Source: Spirodela intermedia (taxonomy: Eukaryota > Streptophyta > Magnoliopsida > Alismatales > Araceae). From it: a stretch of 64,000 nucleotides of DNA. The notes beneath the pieces are model-generated. The model had not been told where the DNA came from. It did no database searches and saw only the letters and a list, made by a program, of their open reading frames with translations. The DNA lies in the NCBI GenBank assembly GCA_902729315.2, contig LR746273.1, forward strand, positions 5,678,001 through 5,742,000, given 5' to 3'. The translations under genes were made by a program, and so were the position numbers. Below are positions 55,116-64,000 of the stretch, piece after piece (the stretch's first letter is position 1; each line of letters begins with the position of its first letter).

Positions 55116-57125
55116 ATGACCCACCTGCCATTAAGGGTGAAAAATCCTCGCTCCAACTTAAAACCCTTGATTAACAGCTTCTTCTCTCGTCCTCTCGCTG
55201 CCCACGCTGCAGAGATCTCCCGCCCTGCGGATAACTCCGTGGAATGGAATTCCCGCATTCGCGACCTGGCGAGGTCAGGAGACCATGGCTCATCTCTATC
55301 GGTCTATCGGAGGATGACCCAGATGGGGATTCCGCCAGATTATTCTTCTCTGATCTCTCTCATGGGTTCCCTCTTCCATGTCCGTGAAACCAGAGCAGCT
55401 CTGGGGGTTATCGCCCTCCTGATGAAGCAGGGGTACGCCATTAACACCCTCATTCTCAACCTCCTGCTCAGGGGGCTCTGCCGGAGCCGCTACGTTGGGA
55501 GGGCCATGGAAATCTTCCGCTGTGCCAGCCGTAGATCGATCGTCCCAGATGCCATCACCTACAACACCCTCATCAGCGGGCTCTGCAAGGAGAAGAATCT
55601 GAAAATCGCCATGGAGCTGTGGGCGGAGATGGCCAGAAGGGGCTGCTCCCCCACTGTCATCTCCTACACCTCCCTCATCGACGGGCTCTGCAAGGGGGGC
55701 CGGTCAGAGGAAGCGGCTGCCCTGTTAAACCAGATGAAGGAGAAGGGTCTGGCAGCAGACGTCGTCATCTACAGTGCCCTCATAAATGGGCTCTGCAAGG
55801 AAGGCAGAGTGGACGAGGCCATCGTCTTCTTCACCGAGATGTCTGCAAATGGGATAATGCCGAATGTGGTCACCTACACCTGCCTGGTGGATGGCTTCTC
55901 CAGGGCTGGGAGATGGGAAGACGCCATGGAGATGCTGAGCAGCATGGGGGAGCAGGGTATTCACCCCGATGTCTTCACCTATACGAGCCTAATTGACAGG
56001 CTCTGCAGGGAAGGGAAGATAGAACAAGCGATGAAGATGGCGAGCTTGATGGAGGAGAAGGGTGAGGAGCCCAACGTCGTCACCTACAATGCCCTGATCA
56101 ATGGTCTCTGCAAGAACGGATTTTTATCAGAAGCCTCTGAATTGCTGAAGAAGATCGTCGAGCTGGGGAGATCCCCGGATGTCATCACCTACAACACGAT
56201 GATCAGGGGGCTCTGTGACAGTCGGAAGGTGGATGAAGCCATGGAGCTGTTCAAGAAGTTGGCTGATGGTGAGCTCAAGGTTGAGCCAAACATGACAACC
56301 TATGGCACTCTGATTAATGGGCTCTGCAAGGAAGGGCGGGTCGATGAGGCTCTGTATATTCATCGGACCATGGTTGACCGAGGTAACATCGGCGATGTGG
56401 TGACCTACAACACCCTGATCGACGGCCTCATGAAGACCCAGAATGCCGAAAGGGCTATGAGACTTCGAGAAGAGATGGTCTCTTTAGGCGTTGACCCCGA
56501 TTCATTCACCGATAACATTGTCCTCCATGGGCTCTGCAAGATGGGTCGGGCAGATGCTGCAGAGAGTTACTTCAATGAAATGAAGGCCAGGGGGTTGAGC
56601 CCAACTCTGTTTCACTACAATTCCTTGATCTCAGTCCTGTATGGGGCCCACCAAACGGAGCCCGCCATGAGGTTGCTTGATGAGATGAAGTCCAGCGGCT
56701 GCGGGCCTGACATTGTCTCCTACAACACCCTAATTACAGGATCTGGAAGAATCGGCGACCTCAAAGCCGCAAGGGGCTTGCTTGAAGATATGCTCAAGAG
56801 GGGGTTGGCTCCAGACGCTATTACATACTCTGCATTGATCGAAGGCTGTGTGAAGGCTGGGAGGCCGGGCGAGGCGAGGGAGTTGCTTGAGATGATGATG
56901 GCTGCTGGGTTCCCACCCGATGTCGGTGTTTACGACTCATTGCTGCGTGGGTTGAGCGCCAAAGGGGAAACCAGGGAGGCCACTGAGCTCCTTCGGCATA
57001 TGGCTGACAGTGGCATCGTGCCCGATGATGGAATGGCCTCAACCATTATGTATTGCCTCTCTGCCCATGGGAAGGACTCCGAGCTTCTGGAGAATGTGCC
57101 CAGGTTTCCGTTTGAGAAAAGATGA
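55116..57125 (+). CDS. P-type pentatricopeptide repeat protein
   Basis: A single exon codes 669 residues. After about 40 N-terminal residues that could be a mitochondrial or plastid presequence, PPR motifs of 35 residues run almost to the end, about 16-17 in all. They are very regular: PDAITYNTLISGLCKEKN, PTVISYTSLIDGLCKGG, PNVVTYNALINGLCKNG and PDVITYNTMIRGLCDSRK. Long uniform P motifs with YNTLI..LCK are typical of organelle RNA-binding proteins, and this high uniformity recalls the Rf-like group. No E or DYW domain is present. The RNA target is unknown. The final 20 codons and the stop lie in a segment repeated twice more downstream. Confidence 0.92.
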   Translation: MTHLPLRVKNPRSNLKPLINSFFSRPLAAHAAEISRPADNSVEWNSRIRDLARSGDHGSSLSVYRRMTQMGIPPDYSSLISLMGSLFHVRETRAALGVIALLMKQGYAINTLILNLLLRGLCRSRYVGRAMEIFRCASRRSIVPDAITYNTLISGLCKEKNLKIAMELWAEMARRGCSPTVISYTSLIDGLCKGGRSEEAAALLNQMKEKGLAADVVIYSALINGLCKEGRVDEAIVFFTEMSANGIMPNVVTYTCLVDGFSRAGRWEDAMEMLSSMGEQGIHPDVFTYTSLIDRLCREGKIEQAMKMASLMEEKGEEPNVVTYNALINGLCKNGFLSEASELLKKIVELGRSPDVITYNTMIRGLCDSRKVDEAMELFKKLADGELKVEPNMTTYGTLINGLCKEGRVDEALYIHRTMVDRGNIGDVVTYNTLIDGLMKTQNAERAMRLREEMVSLGVDPDSFTDNIVLHGLCKMGRADAAESYFNEMKARGLSPTLFHYNSLISVLYGAHQTEPAMRLLDEMKSSGCGPDIVSYNTLITGSGRIGDLKAARGLLEDMLKRGLAPDAITYSALIEGCVKAGRPGEARELLEMMMAAGFPPDVGVYDSLLRGLSAKGETREATELLRHMADSGIVPDDGMASTIMYCLSAHGKDSELLENVPRFPFEKR

Positions 57126-57696
57126 ATTCTTGGCCCCATCAGATGGAGTGGATATCATACAACCATTGACTCGGAGGGCTCCCTGACTTTGGTATGCTTC
57201 TTAGGTTCAATGCTGCATATCTCTGCAATTATTTCACTGAAGAATGACGGGAAGGACTCCGAGCTTCAGGAGAATGTGCCCATGTTTCCGTTAGAAAAAA
57301 GATGAAGTCTTGGCCTATCAACTTGGCCCCATCAGATGGGCAGGGTGTTTAACTGTAGCAGTTGTGGATATCATCTCATACAACCGTTGACTCGGCTGGC
57401 TCCCTGATTTTGCTATGTTTCTTAGGTTAAATGCTGCATATCTCTGCAATTATTTGAGTAAAGAACGGCGGGAAGCACTCCGAGCGACTGTAGAATGTGT
57501 CCAGGTTTCCGTTAGGAAAAAGATAAAGTCTTGGCCGATCATCTTGACCCCATCAGATGGAGTGGGAGGGGGATCAAAGTAGCAGTTGTGGATATCATAT
57601 CATACAACCGTTGACTGGGCAGGCTCCCTGACTTTGGTATGCTTCTTAGGTTAAATGCTGCATAGTCTCTCTGCATTATTTGACTGAAGAATGATG
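57069..57696 (+). repeat. Three tandem copies of the PPR gene's 3' end
   Basis: Copies start at about 57069, 57249 and 57470, each with GGGAAG(G/C)ACTCCGAGC followed by GAATGTG and CAGGTTTCCGTT or a variant. Then come a CCCCATCAGATGG block, CATACAACC(A/G)TTGACT and GGTATGCTTCTTAGGTT or a variant. The first copy contains the last codons and stop of the PPR gene. The spacing is about 180, 221 and 227 bases because of small insertions. The downstream copies are 3' UTR or spacer. Confidence 0.88.
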
Positions 57697-58305
57697 GTGA
57701 ATTGGATAATTTGTGGGCCCATCTCGGACTGGAGGAAATGCTTGTAGAATCTCTGTTCTTGGTGACTAGCCGCTGGGGGGAAATGCCCTCTGCCAAAGGC
57801 GTCTCTGTTCTCACTAGAGACTCTGGGTTCAGTTTTCATGCTGCTAAACAGTAGGAACCTGATGTGCAAATATAGAAGCTTTTTTGGAGGATGTTCTCGT
57901 CCAATGAAACCCAATATTGGGTCAAATCAGCTAAGAATTATTTGTCAATTTCTGGCTGATTTGGTCCACGATTGCCCGATCATAGTCTGATCTGATGTGG
58001 GTCGGATGAATGTGAGATGCCTGATCAGGCCAATCTGAGCCCTTTGACCTCGTCCTACTAAGCCCTAGATTCAGCCAGTTCTAGCCCTGGATCAGGATCA
58101 CGGTTGGGTTTGAATCGGCCTTTTCAAAACCCTTAAACCCCCGTTTGGGTAAGTTGAATGGGCTAAGAATGGACTGATCTGGGTTTGCCTAGTTTGGGCG
58201 GATTCGGCTGTTTTTGGATGAACTGGCCATTGCTATCTCAGGATCTTTTGGTCAGCTTGAAACTTTCACCAAATGGCCCCAAGATCGTGTTGGATTAACA
58301 ATTTG

Positions 58306-58383
<78 letters not shown>

Positions 58384-59071
58384 TCCCTCTCCCTCTCCCT
58401 CTCCCTCTCCCTCCCTCTCTCTCTCCCCCTCTCTTTCTCTCTCTCTCTCTCTCTCGCTAGGCTGGGTCTTGACGATGGAAAAAAAGTTGACTTGAAGGTC
58501 CTTCCTACGGTCAACCCCTCTTCTGCCACTTGCCGGGTGGCGAAGGAATTGGTTGGCTATGGGGTCAGAAAGAGGCTTGGAAGGATCCGTTTCCTCCAAC
58601 ACAAGGAATCAGTATCGTGAAACGAGCGCCTCGCGGAGGCAACGTGCACGTGACGCCGCACGCTTTTTGCCTCCTCACGCGTTGACCGTTGGCTAAGGCT
58701 GGTCTTCCTTTTTTAATTACCCGAATTATAATAATTATAAAATACCGACTGGGTTTATGATGCTAATCTCTCTCTCTCTCTCTCGAAGGATGACCTCCCG
58801 GATGGTCTCTTTATTTTACACCCCTAATGAGAATATTAATTCATCTTAAAGACGATATATTACATATATTGCGCAGGCATTGCAGAAACGACGTGAAACG
58901 GAAGTGAAAGGGTATTATTTAAATTATTAGAAAGTTACAGGGATGTAACAGAAATTTCAAGATATTTTTGGATTATTTAAGTACAGAGAACTCCGGAGTC
59001 GTCTTCTTCATACGATTGAACACCTTTCTCCTCCTCGGCCTCTGCTCCCTACTCTTCTTCCCACCTTCGAG
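57697..59071. other. Spacer with giant CT microsatellite
   Basis: No gene is seen. The CT tract at 58308-58455 is the longest simple repeat in the window. From 58850 the sequence is the leader of the next gene. Confidence 0.6.
58308..58455. repeat. Compound (CT)n/(CCCTCT)n microsatellite
   Basis: About 148 bases of CT repeats with a central (CCCTCT)n block. The short frames through it are pure repeat translations. Confidence 0.95.
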
Positions 59072-60401
59072 ATGGACTCGGAGGAATGGGAATTCCTCAG
59101 CAACGAAGAGTTCTTCGACTACCCGATGCTGCGTGAATCTGAGGAGAGCATCCCGGAGGTGAAGAATTCGGAGGAGGAATTCGTCGGGGATAACGGAAGG
59201 ATCGAGTTCGAGCTACCGGCGGAAGCGGCGGCGGGCCAGGAAGCGCCGCCGTACCAGGCGTTCTTCGGAGGTCCTAGGACGGATGAACTTGCCGACATGA
59301 CCATGGAGGTGTCCCCGATGGCTGCTCCTTTCGGGAGCGTCGATCCTCCGGCGGAGGATGGAGAAGGGGCCGGGAAATGCGAGGGGGCTCCAGATCGGGA
59401 GCAGGAAGTGGGGATCTCGAGTCCGGAGATCGTCCAGAAGGGAATACCTGAAGGCTTCGGTCTCCGAGTTTGGAGGTGGAGGATGACGGCGGTCGGAGCA
59501 CTGAGCTCAGTAGGATTCGCCGCCGCCACCGTGGGGGTGTTCCTTCTGAGCGGGCACCATCGCATCAAGCACCGCCAGCGTAATCCAGGGATTCAGATTC
59601 AGATCCGTCATGACGACAAGGTTAGATCATTTTTCGATCTGTGATTCCGTTCAAAGTAGAGTCCCGCTGTTTGATTAGCTTAGAGATTCTCTCTCAGGTC
59701 ATCATCCTCCTTGTTCGAGAGCCATTTGCCAAATCCTTCCGTAAACCCTAGTTTAAATCCCCTTGGGTTCGTCAGACCAGCAAAAGAGCTACCCGCAAGA
59801 TCTTGGACCTCTCATCTTTCTTCTCTCCTCGATTTTTGATCAATTCTAACTTCATGAAATAAGGGACACTCCAAATAGGACCTATTCTAACCGCAGAAAT
59901 TACAATAAAAATATAAACAATCATCTGGATGCGATTTTTTGTTCACAAGGATCAGATAGTAGGATCTTTCACAGTTCACAGGTTGATCTTCCTTCATACG
60001 TGAGAGGGCTCACTCAATCTGAGCTTTTTCTGCTGATGACCGGTCTTCTACAATTTTCGTGTGAAGTACGATTCTCAGTGAGGAGCATCGAGTCAAACCT
60101 TGGAATTGATTGCAGCAGGAAATTTTCATGCGTGGTTATGGGCCTCGAATTTTCATGTTCTTTTGCAAATTCGAATCCTAAATTGGATCAAGGTTGGAGT
60201 TTTCTAAATTGTTCAATGTTTTTAAAATTCGTCATAGTTTCTCGGCTTGCTCCTTGCAATGCATAAATTTTAAACGTTTCATAATAAATATATTTATAGG
60301 TTATTTGCTCCCTAAAACTATATATATATATATTTCTATGCATACAGACACTAGTGCGATGGGCCTGGCCTGAAACATGAAAAATGCCCCCAAAATGAGC
60401 C

Positions 60402-60441
<40 letters not shown>

Positions 60442-60619
60442 TCTCTTGAAAGGTATCCCTTTCGGAGGCGTTTTCACCTGCTTCTGACTCGCTAACGCTC
60501 TTCAATAATTTCAGGGCATCAGCGAGATAATGACTTCGGCGATGGAGATCAAAGGGTTTCCAGCGTCGAGAGCCCTTCTGTCATTCGGCGGCCGCTATGA
60601 AGCTTCTCCTTGTGGATGA
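59072..60619 (+). CDS. Plant single-pass membrane protein with C-terminal SFGG-Y motif (DUF6821-like)
   Basis: Two exons, 59072-59620 and 60515-60619, give 217 residues; the join is IRHDDK-GISEIM in phase 0. The N-terminal 130 residues are acidic and Glu/Pro-rich (MDSEEWEFLSNEEFFDYP at the start), probably cytosolic and disordered. A WRW motif precedes one membrane segment at about 147-165 (AVGALSSVGFAAATVGVFLL), then a basic stretch (HHRIKHRQRN) and IQIQIRHDDK. The last exon ends with LLSFGGRYEASPCG. Related plant proteins, which I recall under DUF6821, end with a similar SFGGYYD sequence. The function is unknown. The last exon has a degenerate second copy at 60718-60799. Confidence 0.7.
60403..60436. 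repeat. (GA)n microsatellite in the intron
   Basis: About 17 GA units upstream of the last exon of the SFGG-motif gene. Confidence 0.85.
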
Positions 60620-60623
60620 AAAG

Positions 60624-60657
<34 letters not shown>

Positions 60658-60717
60658 ACCAGCATGTGCACCCATTGCATATAGTTCACAGTGCTTCTCT
60701 CTCTATAATCATTTCAG

Positions 60718-60799
60718 AGCATCAATTGGGTGTCAAGTCCGGCCGCGGCAATCGAGAGCCCAGCTATCGTTTGGTGGCCGCTATGATGCATCTTCATGA
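60718..60799 (+). pseudogene. Duplicated terminal exon of the preceding gene
   Basis: It follows an ATTTCAG acceptor like that of the real last exon, starts AGCATCA (versus GGCATCA) and ends with a frame coding RAQLSFGGRYDASS and a stop. Compared with 60515-60619 it lacks 17 bases, so the SFGG frame here needs a different intron phase (phase 2 donor, one base carried over). It is either a decayed copy or an alternative last exon. Both copies are followed by a CT tract and AGCATGTGC. Confidence 0.65.
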
Positions 60800-62036
60800 G
60801 GATGAAGAACTCTCTCTCTCTCTCTCTCTCTCGCTAAGCATGTGCCTGTATTTCTGTGTACAGTCTACAATCTGTACATATGCGCCCTCCCCTCTCTCCC
60901 TCTTTCTCTCTCTAAGCTTGACATGTATTAATAATGTGTGGCTCACCGTGCTTATTTGAGCTATGTACAGTCCCTATTCTCTCTCTCTCTCTCTCTTTCC
61001 GCTTCTCTCGCTAGCTAAGGGCCCAATATGGCCCATTGTCAGTTGGGTCCATGATGCATCAGGTGGGCCTACGAGACCACGTGCCATTAGGCAGTTGGGC
61101 TGGAAGGCCCATTGAGTATGCCTATGACGGTTTCCGGTTTAGCCCAATAGCAGTTAATGATAGGCCCATAACGTTTAATATATATATATATATATTTATT
61201 TAAGTATTATTTTGAGGAATGGGGGGCTGAACTATGAAACTGAGGACTGAGCTGGTTTGGCGAACCTTGATCGTCTTCGTCTTGCTCGTGTAGGGTTTCT
61301 TCCCCGGCTCAGACGAAAGCCGAAGGAGAAACCGCCCGCAGCGGCATCAGAATCCGGTGAGCAGGTCGCTTTGCTTTTGTTTTTGTACGGTCTTGAGGGG
61401 GAGGGAATCCCCGCCGGTGGTTCTCTCTTCGCCTGCTGGGGGCGTCTTCTTTCTCCACTTCTTCACCAGTGGCCGATGCCATGTTGTGCTCCTTGGAATG
61501 GGCGGCTCCGCAGGATGTTCATGCGTCGGTTTGCGCCTCCTCCGTGGCGATAAGCGACACGATCGATGGGAAGATATCTGCGCTGTAGGTCTGCGCTGGG
61601 TTTTGTTCAAATTTCTGAGCAAGTGTTTGGCAGAAGGACAATGGGGCTCTCCGTCTGGAGGCACTGGGGGGCCTTCCTTGTTTGGTTGCTGCACCGATGC
61701 TCATTGAGCATCGCCACCAGGGCATGGTCCACCTGGGTTGGTCTCGCCATCAATCAAGCAGTCATCCAGCGGGGCATCCGTTTCGGGCAAATATTCTTCT
61801 GGAGACATTTTTTTGTAAAAACTATATCAGCGCCACTAAAACATCGCATGGGATGTCGTTTGATTGGGTCTTGCATTCCTTTTTGAGCTCGGCCTTCAAA
61901 CAGAATCAAATTTTCATTCGGTTTCTAATTTTTACTAAAATTTGAATTTTCTTCGCTACTCATTGCGTTTTGGATTTATAGAATTTCTCCATATCAAATG
62001 CATTCCTAAATGAGAATCAGTTTCAGCTTTGTGGCC
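60800..62036 (+). other. Upstream region, 5' UTR exon and first intron of uL22m
   Basis: CT tracts lie at 60811-60832 and 60979-60997, then the site II cluster, a TA tract at 61181-61196, the putative leader exon (about 61250-61356) and an intron. No independent gene is seen; a 98-codon frame from 61257 starts at TTG, not ATG. Confidence 0.5.
61030..61168 (+). promoter_or_regulatory. Site II cluster upstream of the uL22m gene
   Basis: GGCCCA or TGGGCC occurs at 61030-61035, 61064-61069, 61106-61111 and 61163-61168, with further GCCCAAT words between. Clusters of site II elements are known in promoters of plant genes for ribosomal and mitochondrial proteins. They end about 90 bases before the probable 5' UTR exon. 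Confidence 0.65.
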
Positions 62037-64000
62037 ATGTATCGTTGGGGTCATGTACGGTCTGCTCTTCGCCACATCTGCTATCAGCTTGAGCGGGATC
62101 CAAGAACATGCGCTGTTTCATATTCTACTACTGCGGAGTCTTCATATCTAAGTAAGCAATCAGGGGTTCACTGTATATCTTATTATTAATATAACGTTTG
62201 AATCATTTTTTCTTCAAAAGAGTATTTTAAATCATAGAATCCCTGAAAATGATTACATTTCTAGAACGTTGATTGTTGTTTGCTTGTATTAATTCTTGAT
62301 GCATTGATTCCACGTCCTTAAATCTTTTAAGTCGTTAAGCTTTTAAACATGTGTAACTCAGATTAATGTGCCTCTGTAAGCGAGCTAAGTATGATTAGTT
62401 GAACTATTTCAATTCTTGTTTCTGTTGGTTTGCTTTATTATAGCAACAGATCCGTCGATTATTGTGTAAACTCTCGCAATCAACCCCATCAACCTGCATT
62501 GAACTATTGATTTTTTTCCCTTTCCATTAACAATTATTGACAGTCATAGATGGGCTTTTCTTAGTTGTCTTTATTTAATATTTGCAGGTTCTTTGTGTGT
62601 TCGTAACTTCTGTGTCGTTATAGTGCCATGGATATTCTGATTTCCGTTGTTTCAAGCCCCAATTTGCTTGCATCAAAAATAATATTTTGTGTAGGTAATT
62701 CAATTATTACTGCTAACAATACATTAAGTAAATGTGGGGGATATTATTAAATTATGTCCTTGATTGGCATCTTTGCCTCTGATATTTGGCAACCTTGATT
62801 GATAAATTGACATGTAATATATCAACTATTCAACTTATGTGATGTGTCTCGTTTCTCGCCATTCATTTCCCAAAAAAGATAAAATTCACCACAACTTTCA
62901 TTTTCTTGAAATTGCGTATGCAGTTATGAGAATGACCAAGTTGCCGATTTACAACGTTTTTGTGATATTGCCTCTGAATCTTACTGTAGATCAATCTCTA
63001 TGGTCTCTGCGGGCTTCTTCTGGATTTAGTCCATCTTTGCTTCATCGATATCTTCAGAATTCGGTAATGCATTCCAGCTCTTTTTATGCCCAAAAGTCGA
63101 ACTTTAATACTCAATTTTCTTTTTCTGGTGCAACCTTTCTTTCAGTGTGAGGTTGTCCCTTGTTGAAAAGCATCTTATGCTGACAAATCTGCAGAATTGT
63201 TCTCTGGAAGTTTAAAACTTTGCTTCAGAAGTATACCGAAAAATATTTGGATTGCTTCCTTGAGTTGATCGCTATATGCTTGTTGCCATTGTCTCGTCTC
63301 TTCTATATAATAATCGCGAACTACTTAGACAGTGTCTCTGTATTACAGATATTTATCATAAATTTTGTCTACATTATGGTGCGAAGATCATAATCTCACC
63401 ATATACTATTGCTATGAATGTGGGCTGGTCTTATTCAGCGTCAACATCAGGCCAACACCAGAAAAATGAAAAAAATAAATGACGATTGTGATTTATTCTC
63501 AATATTTATTTTAATCTCGTTTTAATCGCAGGGAATTTTTTATTCAAAGTCCCTCTTGGCTAAGGCTGATGCAGACCTAACTCCTATCTCTTCACCCTTG
63601 ATGCCCAGTTTGGGGCCAGGGTCAAGTGCTGGGAAAACTCAAGCCACGGCAGTGTCTAAGCCTTCAAAAGTTCAGGCAATTAAAAAAGGGATCAGACAGG
63701 TAGCTTCAACTACGGCCAGAATTCAGGCCTTCTTTTGGCGTACATTTGCTTTGAGCTATACAGATATTGGCATTAATATTACCTTAAATGGGTGTCTGTC
63801 ATTTATTTCCGGCTGGAAGTCTCGAGAAACGTTGGCTATTCAGTGCATTCTGCTGATGGGGAAATGTTTCCTTGTTCTGAGCATTTCACCTCTCCTGATG
63901 GGGAAATTTTTCCTTGTTCTTTTCACTGGCATTATCTCGGTCTATTCACATGGCTTCTGCAGAGCCCCAAGAAGGTCAATTTGGTGGCTCAGTTGATCCG
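62037..64000 (+). CDS. Mitochondrial ribosomal protein L22 (uL22m), cut by the window end
   Basis: Coding exons are 62037-62151, 62990-63063, 63532-63699 and 63963 to the window end; phases agree at each join. The first residues (MYRWGHVRSALRHI) form a basic amphipathic presequence for mitochondria. Later parts read LWSLRASSGFSPSLL, GIFYSKSLLAKADADL and SSAGKTQ...SKPSKVQAIKKGIRQ. The last exon begins SPKKVNLVAQLIR, the diagnostic uL22 core that lines the peptide exit tunnel of the large ribosomal subunit. A non-coding first exon (up to 61356) followed by a 670-base intron (61357-62026) is likely, because GTGAGC and TTTCAG ends are present and no upstream ATG is in frame. The remaining C-terminal half lies beyond 64000. 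Confidence 0.9.

Noticed and set aside
58252-58620. Frames of about 90-116 codons through the CT tract
   Set aside because: Almost pure Ser-Leu or Arg-Glu repeats.
61257-61553. 98-codon frame upstream of uL22m
   Set aside because: It begins at TTG rather than ATG, and its 5' part is better explained as a non-coding leader exon followed by an intron with a GTGAGC donor.

Overview
This is ordinary nuclear DNA of a flowering plant. It carries spliced genes with GT-AG introns, plant-specific families (PPR proteins, a GPI-anchored X8 beta-1,3-glucanase, a pollen-class alpha-tubulin, a plant Vps62-like protein) and a decayed Ty1/copia element. Several reading frames are very GC-rich at their 5' end while the introns and spacers are AT-rich, and CT/GA microsatellites are everywhere. 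That mix suits a monocot or an early-diverging angiosperm, but I cannot name the species.

Layout. 1-951 is the promoter and 5' UTR of a PP2A catalytic subunit gene; its 11 exons run from 952 to 19026 (+), with an antisense copia element (about 3793-7610) in intron 2. A GPI-anchored GH17/X8 glucanase converges on it (21887-19599, -). 22-24 kb has no firm gene. A PLS-type PPR gene without introns lies at 24158-25522 (+). RPL10A (uL1) is at 29486-26985 (-). 29.8-32.6 kb is AT-rich spacer. An intronless type II membrane protein related to O-fucosyltransferases is at 32615-34309 (+). A DUF946/Vps62-like gene is at 36991-35246 (-). 37-41.1 kb is repeat-rich or AT-rich spacer.

Next come four genes in tandem on the minus strand: a TUA1-class alpha-tubulin (43809-41170), splicing factor PRP18 (48339-44871), an SDT1-like HAD phosphatase (50508-49050) and a small plastid-type membrane protein (54161-51313). 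A P-type PPR gene diverges from the last of these (55116-57125, +). A small single-pass membrane protein (59072-60619, +) and the 5' part of the mitochondrial ribosomal protein uL22m (62037 to the window end, +) close the window.

The genes are unrelated housekeeping and organelle genes and do not form one pathway. Exon coordinates were assembled by hand from splice sites, reading-frame continuity and remembered family sequences; each assembled chain keeps its phase at every junction. I found no new multi-gene system. The most notable local points are an alpha-tubulin with Thr in place of the Lys40 acetylation site, a GC-AG intron and a 5-nt first coding exon in RPL10A, a duplicated last exon in the 59-60.8 kb gene, and a PPR gene whose stop-codon region is repeated three times in tandem.
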